DNA of 64,000 nucleotides from Enterobacteriaceae endosymbiont of Donacia tomentosa. GTDB lineage: Bacteria; Pseudomonadota; Gammaproteobacteria; Enterobacterales; Enterobacteriaceae. The notes beneath the pieces were generated by a model, which searched no databases, was not told the origin of the DNA, and worked only from the letters and a program-made list of their open reading frames with translations. Shown piece after piece: positions 56,984 to 64,000 of this stretch. The stretch's first letter is position 1. Every line of letters begins with the position of its first letter. Both the position numbers and the translations under genes were made by a program. The stretch lies in NCBI RefSeq assembly GCF_012571135.1, contig NZ_CP046216.1, positions 64,312 through 128,311 of the forward strand, in the 5' to 3' direction.

Positions 56984-58303
56984 ATGTCTGAAATGACCCC
57001 ACGAGAAATTGTTAATGAATTAGATAAATTTATTATTGGACAAGAAAGTGCAAAAAAAGCGGTAGCCATAGCATTAAGAAATCGTTGGCGTCGTATGCAA
57101 CTTGATGAAACTTTAAGACAAGAAGTAACACCAAAAAATATCTTAATGATAGGCCCTACCGGAGTTGGTAAAACTGAAATTGCTCGTCGTTTAGCAAAAT
57201 TAGCTAATGCTCCTTTTATAAAAGTAGAAGCTACTAAATTTACTGAGATTGGTTATGTTGGGAAAGAAGTAGACTCCATTATTCGTGATCTAACGGATGT
57301 AGCTATAAAAATGATACGTATCCAAGCTTTTAAAAAAAATTGCTATAAAGCAAGAGAAATGGCAGAAGAAAGAATTTTAAATGTTTTAGTTCCTAATAAA
57401 AATAATTGGGATCAAAATTCAAATATAGAATCTATTCGTGACCAATTAAAAATAAAACTTCAACAAGGAAAATTAGATAATCAAGAAATAGAAATTAATG
57501 TTTCAAGCACTCCAATGGGAATTGAAATTATGGCTCCTCCAGGAATGGAAGAGATGACAAGTCAATTACAGTCATTATTTCAAAATTTAGGGGGTAACAA
57601 ACAAAAAAAACGTAAATTAAAAATCAAAGATGCTATTAGATTATTAATAGACGAAGAAGCACATAAATTAGTGAATAATGAAGATATTAAACAAAAAGCA
57701 ATAGAAGCAGTAGAACAGAATGGTATTGTGTTTTTAGATGAAATAGATAAAATTTGTAGAAGAAGTAATAATATATCTTCTGATATTTCTAGGGAAGGAG
57801 TACAACGTGATTTACTACCATTAGTAGAAGGATGTACAGTTTCGACCAAACATGGAATGGTTAAGACAGATCATATATTATTTATAGCATCGGGGTCTTT
57901 TCAAATTTCCAAACCTTCAGATTTAATTCCAGAGTTACAAGGTAGATTACCTATTAGAGTAGAATTAAAAGCTCTTTCTAGCAAAGATTTTGAAAGAATT
58001 CTAACAGAACCAAATGCATCTATAACTGTACAATATAAATCTTTATTAGCAACAGAAAAAGTCAATATTATCTTTACAAAAGATGGGATTAAAAAAATAG
58101 CTGAGTCTGCTTGGAAAGTAAATGAGACAACAGAAAATATAGGAGCTAGAAGATTACATACTGTACTTGAACATCTTATGTCAGATATTTCTTATGATGC
58201 CAGTGAATATAATAATAAATCAATTATTATTGATGAAAATTATGTAAGCGAACATCTTGATTCATTAATTTTAAATGAAGACATAAGTAGATATATTTTA
58301 TAA
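56984..58303 (+). CDS. hslU: HslU (ClpY) unfoldase ATPase
   Basis: AAA+ ring that unfolds substrates for HslV. 439 aa from the ATG at 56984, which gives [10 protein letters not shown] exactly as in E. coli (443 aa); the open frame also has an ATG at 56966. Walker [10 protein letters not shown], Walker [10 protein letters not shown], sensor-2 region [13 protein letters not shown], and the I-domain are present; terminal SRYIL matches the SRFIL tail that docks into HslV. Confidence 0.97.
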   Translation: MSEMTPREIVNELDKFIIGQESAKKAVAIALRNRWRRMQLDETLRQEVTPKNILMIGPTGVGKTEIARRLAKLANAPFIKVEATKFTEIGYVGKEVDSIIRDLTDVAIKMIRIQAFKKNCYKAREMAEERILNVLVPNKNNWDQNSNIESIRDQLKIKLQQGKLDNQEIEINVSSTPMGIEIMAPPGMEEMTSQLQSLFQNLGGNKQKKRKLKIKDAIRLLIDEEAHKLVNNEDIKQKAIEAVEQNGIVFLDEIDKICRRSNNISSDISREGVQRDLLPLVEGCTVSTKHGMVKTDHILFIASGSFQISKPSDLIPELQGRLPIRVELKALSSKDFERILTEPNASITVQYKSLLATEKVNIIFTKDGIKKIAESAWKVNETTENIGARRLHTVLEHLMSDISYDASEYNNKSIIIDENYVSEHLDSLILNEDISRYIL

Positions 58304-58387
58304 TCTATTGTTTTGTAAAAAATAATAATCCACAAATAAGAAACTTTTTATTTATAAATATTTAATTTAAAAATTAAGAAGTGAGTG

Positions 58388-59014
58388 TTATTCTTTTAAA
58401 GAATTTTTAAAATTTCTTTCTTTCAAAATTTGAATAACATTATCAAAATTAATATTTTGTTTTTGTAAAAGAACTAATAAATGGTAGAATAAATCTGCTG
58501 TTTCTTCAATAGTTTCTTTTTTATTGTTATGATTAGCAGCAATAATAGTTTCTACAGCTTCTTCTCCTACTTTTTGAGATATTCTTTTTAAACCACTTTG
58601 ATATAAATCAAAAGTATAAGAATATTGTTTAGGATGTGTTTTACATTTTTTTAAAAATTTTTCTAATAAATATAAAAAGGTATAATCTGCTATTGCATAA
58701 TTAAAACAACTATATTTGTTCAAATGACATGTTTTTTTAATTGATTCAACTAAAATAAGCAAAGTATCTTTGTCACAATCAGAAACAATATTTTTTACAT
58801 AAAGATAATTTCCTGTAGTTTCACCTTTAGTCCATAATTTATTTCTAACTCTAGAAAAAAATGTTACTTTTTTAGTCATTAAAGTTATTTTCAAAGATTC
58901 TTTATTCATAAAAGCGTGCATTAACACTTGTCCAGAAATCTTATGTTGTATAATAACTGGAATTAATCCATTAATTTTATTCCAATTTAATTTATTTATA
59001 TCATTTATTAACAT
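58388..59014 (-). CDS. hisI: Bifunctional phosphoribosyl-AMP cyclohydrolase / phosphoribosyl-ATP pyrophosphatase
   Basis: Steps 2 and 3 of histidine synthesis. 208 aa (E. coli 203). N-terminal cyclohydrolase ([31 protein letters not shown]) and C-terminal pyrophosphatase ([26 protein letters not shown]). Last gene of the his operon; start overlaps hisF by 7 bases. Confidence 0.97.
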   Translation of the reverse strand: MLINDINKLNWNKINGLIPVIIQHKISGQVLMHAFMNKESLKITLMTKKVTFFSRVRNKLWTKGETTGNYLYVKNIVSDCDKDTLLILVESIKKTCHLNKYSCFNYAIADYTFLYLLEKFLKKCKTHPKQYSYTFDLYQSGLKRISQKVGEEAVETIIAANHNNKKETIEETADLFYHLLVLLQKQNINFDNVIQILKERNFKNSLKE

Positions 59015-59787
59015 ATTCTTATCTCTATATTTTTTTTATATAAAAAATTTTTTAATATTTTAATATTAATAATATTTTTATGAAATATTGAAGCAGCTAA
59101 TGCCCCATCAATATTTACTTCATTACTTAAAATATCATAAAAATGTTTTACAGATCCTGCTCCCCCAGAAGCAATTAAAGGAACTTTGCAAATCTTCCTT
59201 ATTTTCTTTAATTGTACTAAATCATACCCATTACATAAACCATCTTGGTTCATCATATTTAATACTATTTCACCAGCTCCTAATTCTTGTACTTTTTTTA
59301 CCCATTCATGGGTTTCCCATTTAGTGATTTTTTTATGTTTTATATTGCCAGTGTATTGATATACATAATATTTTTTAGTTTTTTCATCATACCAAGAATC
59401 AATACCTACCACTACACACTGTTTACCAAAAAATTTAGATAATTTTGTAATTAAATCAGGATTTTCTAATGCTGGAGAATTTATAGATATTTTTTCCGCT
59501 CCTAGCTGTAATATTGTAGCTGCATCTCTTATTGATTTAATACCTCCCGCTACACAAAATGGGATATTTATTACATCAGCAATTTTAGATATCCATTTTT
59601 TATCAACTAATCTATCATCAATAGATGCCATTATATCGTAAAAAACTAATTCATCCGCACCATCTTCATAATATTTAGAAGCTAAAGTGATAATATCACC
59701 AACAATTTTATGATTTTGAAATTGTTTTCCTTTTACAACTTTATTTTTATAAACATCTAAACATGGTATTATTCTTTTTGTTAACAT
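59008..59787 (-). CDS. hisF: Imidazole glycerol phosphate synthase cyclase subunit
   Basis: Cyclase half of IGP synthase; receives ammonia from HisH. 259 aa (E. coli 258). Catalytic D11 in [15 protein letters not shown] and D130-region [18 protein letters not shown] and [10 protein letters not shown] phosphate-binding loops. Overlaps hisA and hisI by 7 bases each. Confidence 0.97.
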   Translation of the reverse strand: MLTKRIIPCLDVYKNKVVKGKQFQNHKIVGDIITLASKYYEDGADELVFYDIMASIDDRLVDKKWISKIADVINIPFCVAGGIKSIRDAATILQLGAEKISINSPALENPDLITKLSKFFGKQCVVVGIDSWYDEKTKKYYVYQYTGNIKHKKITKWETHEWVKKVQELGAGEIVLNMMNQDGLCNGYDLVQLKKIRKICKVPLIASGGAGSVKHFYDILSNEVNIDGALAASIFHKNIINIKILKNFLYKKNIEIRIC

Positions 59788-60509
59788 AAAAAAGCCTCTT
59801 GAAGAGTAAATTTTTTTTCTAAAAAAGCTCTTCCTATAATTATATCTTTTATACCGATATTTTTTAAATTTTTAATATCTTCTAATGTAGATATTCCTCC
59901 AGATGCTTGGCAGTTTATTTGAGGATATTTACTAATTATTTCATCATATAAAGCTATATTAGGTCCATTAAACGTACCATCTCTAGAAATATCTGTACAT
60001 AAAATATTTTTTAAACCTATATTTAAAATTTTTTTTATTATATCTTCAAAAATTATAATACTTTTTTTTTGCCATCCATTTATAAAAACAATTTTATTAT
60101 TATTTTTATCTAGTTTGATATCTAACGCTACAATAAAAGAATTAGGATTATAAAAGTTAAGCCAATATTTTACAAATTTAAAATTTGATATAATTATAGA
60201 TCCTAATATGATTTTGATATTAGAATTTAATTTAAATATTAAATCTATATCTTTTTTAAATCGGAATCCTCCTCCTATCTGTATGGAAATAGAAGTATTT
60301 TTAATAACATTTTTTAATAAAAATATTTGTTTATTCTTAGGATTTTTAGCACCATCTAAATCCACTAAATGTATTTTTTTTGCTCCTTGTTGAATATATT
60401 TTTGTATATAAAATGATGGGTCGTATAAATATTTGCGTTTTAAATTAAATTTTCCTTGGTGTAATCTTACTACTTGTCCTTTAATGAGATCAATTGCTGG
60501 AATAATCAT
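59781..60509 (-). CDS. hisA: Phosphoribosylformimino-5-aminoimidazole carboxamide ribotide isomerase
   Basis: Amadori isomerase, TIM barrel related to HisF. 242 aa (E. coli 245). Catalytic D8 in [18 protein letters not shown], and the second acid in [15 protein letters not shown] and [11 protein letters not shown] loops. Follows hisH by 9 bases. Confidence 0.97.
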   Translation of the reverse strand: MIIPAIDLIKGQVVRLHQGKFNLKRKYLYDPSFYIQKYIQQGAKKIHLVDLDGAKNPKNKQIFLLKNVIKNTSISIQIGGGFRFKKDIDLIFKLNSNIKIILGSIIISNFKFVKYWLNFYNPNSFIVALDIKLDKNNNKIVFINGWQKKSIIIFEDIIKKILNIGLKNILCTDISRDGTFNGPNIALYDEIISKYPQINCQASGGISTLEDIKNLKNIGIKDIIIGRAFLEKKFTLQEAFLC

Positions 60510-60518
60510 ATATAAATT

Positions 60519-61109
60519 TTATATTTCCAAAAAATTTTTAATTAGTTGAATACCATTAATTCCTGATTTTTCTGGATGAAATTGTACTCCAAAAAAATTT
60601 TCTTTTTGTATAACAGCACTAAATAATTTACCATAAAAACTTGTACTTATGGTATAATTATTTACATTAACAGCATAACTATGAGAAAAATAAAAATAAG
60701 AATTGTCATTAATATTTTTAAATAATGGAGATTTTTGTACATTTTGTACTTTATTCCAACCCATATGAGGAATAGTAAGATGTTGATTTTTAATTAAATA
60801 TGTTGAATAATCTAAAATTCCTAATGTCTTGTTTCCTTCATTTTCTTCACTATATTTTCCTAAAATCTGCATTCCTAAACATATACCTAAAATATCTTTC
60901 TTACAGTTTTTAATTAATTTAATTAAGTTATCATATTTTAATTTTTTCATTATAGATTGAACAGACCCTACTCCTGGTAAAAATATTTTATTGGCATTTA
61001 AAATATTATTTGGATTATTCGTAATTTTTGAATCAAATCCTATTTTTTTAATTGTAGATTTTAAAGAATAAAGATTACCACAAGATGTATCTAAAATAAT
61101 AATTTTCAA
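60519..61109 (-). CDS. hisH: Imidazole glycerol phosphate synthase glutaminase subunit
   Basis: Class I glutamine amidotransferase partner of HisF. 196 aa, as in E. coli. Nucleophile in ILGICLGMQIL, oxyanion loop LPGVGSVQ, and the His-Glu of VQFHPEKSG. Its ATG overlaps the hisB stop by 4 bases. Confidence 0.97.
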   Translation of the reverse strand: MKIIILDTSCGNLYSLKSTIKKIGFDSKITNNPNNILNANKIFLPGVGSVQSIMKKLKYDNLIKLIKNCKKDILGICLGMQILGKYSEENEGNKTLGILDYSTYLIKNQHLTIPHMGWNKVQNVQKSPLFKNINDNSYFYFSHSYAVNVNNYTISTSFYGKLFSAVIQKENFFGVQFHPEKSGINGIQLIKNFLEI

Positions 61110-62170
61110 TTTAATACTCCTTTAGAACTAGGAATAATATTATTTGTAAGAGAAATTGCTTGTTTTAAAGAACATCCAAATACTTTAAACAAACTTTCAA
61201 TTTTATGATGATCATTATCTCCGATAACTTTTAAATAAATATTACAAGCCATTGAATATGATAAAGAATAAAAAAAATGTTTAACCATTTCAGTACTTAA
61301 ATCACCAATTTTTTGATATTTAAATTTAGCATAATATTGCAAATATGGTCTTCCTGAAAGATCTAAAGCGCATTCAGCTAATGAATCATCCATAGGTAAT
61401 AAAAAACCAAATCTATTAATCCCTTTTTTATCTCCTATTGCTTTTGATAAAGCATTACCTAAAACTATAGCCACATCTTCTACAGTATGATGATCATCAA
61501 CATTTAAATCTCCTTGAACAATAATATTAATAATAAACCCTCCATGTATTGCTATTTGTTCTATCATATGATTTAAAAAATCAATCCCAGTTTTAATTAT
61601 ATTTTTACCTATTTTATCTAAAAATAGCTCTATTTTAATTTTAGTTTCTTTTGTTTTTCTTTCAACTATAGCATATCTTTTTGTTGGTGTTAATTTTGTT
61701 AAAATATCTAACCAATTACATGTTACTTTATTATATAATATCCCTTTAATACCAATATTTTTTGCTAATTCCATATCTGTTAAACGATCACCTATAACAT
61801 AGCTATTATGTTTATCTAATTTGTTATTTAGATATGATTTTAACATTGTAATATTTGGTTTTCGACAGAGACAATTATCATTTAAATAATGCGGACATAT
61901 TAAAATATCAGCAAATTTTATATTTTGCGATTTAAAAATATTAATCATAAAATTATGAGGTATATCAAAAGATTGTTGAGAAAAAGATTTAGTACCTAAC
62001 CCGTCTTGATTAGTAATCATAACAAATATATAAGAAAATTTTCTTAATTCAAATAAAGTAGTAATTACATTTTCTTCAAAAAATAATTTACCAATATTAT
62101 CAATTTGATAATTTTGTGGTTCAGATATTAAAGTTCCATCTCTATCAATAAAAAGTATTTTATTTAACAT
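61106..62170 (-). CDS. hisB: Bifunctional histidinol-phosphatase / imidazoleglycerol-phosphate dehydratase
   Basis: Steps 7 and 9 of histidine synthesis. 354 aa (E. coli 355). N-terminal HAD phosphatase with FIDRDGTLISEP and zinc-binding CPHYLNDNCLCRKP; C-terminal dehydratase with FLNHMIEQIAIHGGF, DHHTVEDVAIVLG and the matching HKIESLFK. The fused form is typical of enterics. Confidence 0.97.
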   Translation of the reverse strand: MLNKILFIDRDGTLISEPQNYQIDNIGKLFFEENVITTLFELRKFSYIFVMITNQDGLGTKSFSQQSFDIPHNFMINIFKSQNIKFADILICPHYLNDNCLCRKPNITMLKSYLNNKLDKHNSYVIGDRLTDMELAKNIGIKGILYNKVTCNWLDILTKLTPTKRYAIVERKTKETKIKIELFLDKIGKNIIKTGIDFLNHMIEQIAIHGGFIINIIVQGDLNVDDHHTVEDVAIVLGNALSKAIGDKKGINRFGFLLPMDDSLAECALDLSGRPYLQYYAKFKYQKIGDLSTEMVKHFFYSLSYSMACNIYLKVIGDNDHHKIESLFKVFGCSLKQAISLTNNIIPSSKGVLN

Positions 62171-62201
62171 ATGAAATATCCTATTATGAATTTATATAAT
62201 T

Positions 62202-64000
62202 TTAATAAGATAATTTATGTAATTCAAAAATTAATTTTTTACACTCATAATAAGTTCCTATTGTAATTCTCAAACAATTTTGTAGTGTAAGTTCATGACT
62301 TTGATCTCTAATAATAATTCCCTTTTCAGATAATTTTTTTAAAACATAACTAGCATTAAAAAATCTAACTAAAATATAATTTGTTGTACTATGAAATATA
62401 TCTTCAACAAGATTACATTTTTTTAAATGTAAAATTAACCATCTTTTATTGTACATTATTGTTTTAATATTATTTTTAATAATAATTAAATTATTAGGTG
62501 ATAAAGCTTGTATTGCTATATCTATAACAGGAGTAGGAATAGGATAAGGAGCAATAACTTTTATTAATAAGTTAATAATATTTTTATTGGATAAAATAAA
62601 ACCACAACGTAATCCTGCAAGAGAAAATGCTTTAGACAAAGTTCTTAATATAATTAAATTATGATATTTATTTATTAAATTAATTGATGTTTGTTTTGAA
62701 CAAAACTCAATATATGCTTCGTCAATAACTAATATTGATTTATTTTTTGTAATCTTTAATAGTTCTATTATATCTTTTTGTCTAATTATATTACCAGTAG
62801 GATTATTAGGATTACAAATATAAATAATTTTAACATTATCTATGTTTTTTTTAATTTCATTTATATTTAAATTCCAATTTTTTAAACTAGCAACCTTAAT
62901 ATATTTTATATCTAAAATTTTTGCAGTAATTAAATACATACCATATGTAGGTGGACAAAATAAAATTTTATCATATTTAACATTACAGAATGTACGCATA
63001 ATTAAGTCAATACCTTCATCTGCTCCTCTACTTATTAAAATATTATTTGAATTTAATTTTACATATTTACTATATAAATAAATTAATTTTTTAGATTGAG
63101 GTTCAGGATATCTATTAAATATCTTCTTTTTTAAAGAAAATATAGAAATAATTGGTGATTCATTAGCATTAAGTAAAATTTTATTATTTAATGTATTTTT
63201 ATCTAATAATCTTGCTGATTGATATGGTATTAAATTAATAATATTTTTTCTAACAATTTTATTTATATAATTTTCTTTATTTGATAAAATTTGTTTGATT
63301 AAATCTTTTCTTATAGTAATGGAATTTTTATGACCAAGTAAATTTTCTGTTTTTGACATAATTTCTACTGTACGTGAAATTTTCAATAGACCTCGTTTTG
63401 TTAATTTTTGTACGGATATACGTTTTTGAAAATCATATACTCCTAAACAGGAGTGTGTTGATGCGTATCCGTAAGTTGGTAAAACATGATTAGTTCCTGA
63501 AGCATAATCTCCTACAGATTCAGGAGCCCAATGTCCTAAAAAAATAGACCCTGCATTAAAAATTTTTGATAAAATTTTTTTATAATTATTACATTGAATA
63601 ATGAGGTGTTCAGGAGCATACTGATTAGCTATTTCTATACATTTTTCAATATTTTTAGTTACTATAATATAACTATTATTAAGAGCCGCTTCTGCTATCT
63701 TTCTTCTTGGTAGTTTTTTTAATTGATCAAAAATACCTTTTTTTACTAATTTTGCTATTTTTATTTCTGGTGTCAGTAAAATAACTTGTGAATCAGAACC
63801 ATGTTCTGCTTGTGATAATAAATCAGCTATAATAAAATTATAGTTGGAAGTTCTATCAGCTATTATCATTAATTCTGATGGTCCGGCAGGCATATCTATA
63901 GAAATGTTTTTTCCCATTTCATCTTGTCTAGTTATTTGTTTTTTTGCTTCAGTAACAAAAAAATTTCCTGGACCAAAGATTTTATCTACTTTTTTTATAG
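62202..64000 (-). CDS. hisDC: HisD-HisC fusion: histidinol dehydrogenase joined to histidinol-phosphate aminotransferase (5' end outside window)
   Basis: One continuous frame from the window edge to the stop at 62202. The visible HisD part starts at [20 protein letters not shown] and includes [14 protein letters not shown], the catalytic YAPEHL, and [15 protein letters not shown], ending where E. coli HisD ends ([15 protein letters not shown] against HKNAVTLRVNALKEQA). HisC then begins at once ([13 protein letters not shown] against VRNLTPYQSARRL) and is complete: [25 protein letters not shown]-type [18 protein letters not shown] and the PLP lysine in [16 protein letters not shown]. In E. coli the two genes overlap by a stop/start; here no stop and no independent ATG, GTG or TTG for hisC is seen near the joint (about 63260-63310). 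Confidence 0.93.
   Translation of the reverse strand, partial: IKKVDKIFGPGNFFVTEAKKQITRQDEMGKNISIDMPAGPSELMIIADRTSNYNFIIADLLSQAEHGSDSQVILLTPEIKIAKLVKKGIFDQLKKLPRRKIAEAALNNSYIIVTKNIEKCIEIANQYAPEHLIIQCNNYKKILSKIFNAGSIFLGHWAPESVGDYASGTNHVLPTYGYASTHSCLGVYDFQKRISVQKLTKRGLLKISRTVEIMSKTENLLGHKNSITIRKDLIKQILSNKENYINKIVRKNIINLIPYQSARLLDKNTLNNKILLNANESPIISIFSLKKKIFNRYPEPQSKKLIYLYSKYVKLNSNNILISRGADEGIDLIMRTFCNVKYDKILFCPPTYGMYLITAKILDIKYIKVASLKNWNLNINEIKKNIDNVKIIYICNPNNPTGNIIRQKDIIELLKITKNKSILVIDEAYIEFCSKQTSINLINKYHNLIILRTLSKAFSLAGLRCGFILSNKNIINLLIKVIAPYPIPTPVIDIAIQALSPNNLIIIKNNIKTIMYNKRWLILHLKKCNLVEDIFHSTTNYILVRFFNASYVLKKLSEKGIIIRDQSHELTLQNCLRITIGTYYECKKLIFELHKLSY

Noticed and set aside
1-64000. CRISPR arrays, insertion sequences, prophage or integrases
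   Set aside because: No regularly spaced repeats and no transposase, recombinase or phage-like protein in any frame read.

Overview
The window reads as a piece of a highly reduced, very AT-rich chromosome (roughly 20-25% G+C by eye) from a gammaproteobacterium of the Enterobacterales. Almost every protein aligns co-linearly with its Escherichia coli counterpart, and several blocks keep the E. coli gene order with genes deleted from within: ackA-pta; cysT-leuZ; truA then a cvpA remnant; dacA-lipB-lipA; rne/rluC-rpmF-fabD-fabG-acpP-fabF-mltG-tmk-holB-ptsG-hinT; ychF-pth-prs-prfA-prmC; thrS-infC-rpmI-rplT-pheS-pheT; ribC-(tyrS)-valV-mdtK; grxD-rnt; hslVU; and the trp and his operons. Long AT-only spacers, minimal proteins, poly(A) tracts in genes and the absence of any mobile element, prophage or CRISPR fit an obligate insect endosymbiont or vertically inherited gut symbiont. 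The species cannot be named from this window; complete trp and his pathways suggest amino-acid provisioning of a host.

Layout: 1-1400 rpsT, erpA, gpmA; 1428-4809 acetate switch pta/ackA (minus); 5051-5242 tRNA-Cys and tRNA-Leu; 5372-5695 decayed cvpA; 5858-11070 truA, dacA, lipB, lipA, cspE, fabI; 11223-14995 pntAB and the oxygen regulator fnr; 15155-25543 RNase E, rluC, rpmF, fatty-acid genes, mltG, tmk, holB; 25586-31354 ptsG, hinT, gapA, sppA, xthA; 31355-32224 gene-free; 32225-38828 trpEGDCFBA; 39071-43796 ychF, pth, prs, prfA, prmC; 43917-50000 thrS-to-pheT translation cluster; 50099-54703 ribC, tyrS, tRNA-Val, mdtK, grxD, rnt; 54704-55471 gene-free; 55472-58303 tsaB, hslVU; 58388-64000 hisIE, hisF, hisA, hisH, hisB and a fused hisD-hisC that runs off the window end.

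Together the genes give glucose uptake (ptsG) with glycolysis (gapA, gpmA) and substrate-level ATP from acetyl-CoA (pta, ackA), NADPH from transhydrogenase, lipoate synthesis, type II fatty-acid elongation, riboflavin synthase, Trp and His biosynthesis (PRPP from prs feeds both), and translation and RNA decay machinery.

Points most worth attention: (1) ThrRS has lost its whole N-terminal TGS and editing region, and the PheRS beta editing pocket in the same gene cluster is degenerate, so two proofreading activities look lost together; (2) hisD and hisC are one continuous reading frame; (3) fabD is split by one base at a run of nine A, probably rescued by slippage; (4) infC keeps the rare AUU start; (5) a Phe-rich mini-ORF sits where pheM lies in E. 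coli; (6) cvpA is a recognisable pseudogene; (7) several long perfect inverted repeats lie upstream of rluC, ptsG and hslV. I see no evidence of a wholly new multi-gene system.
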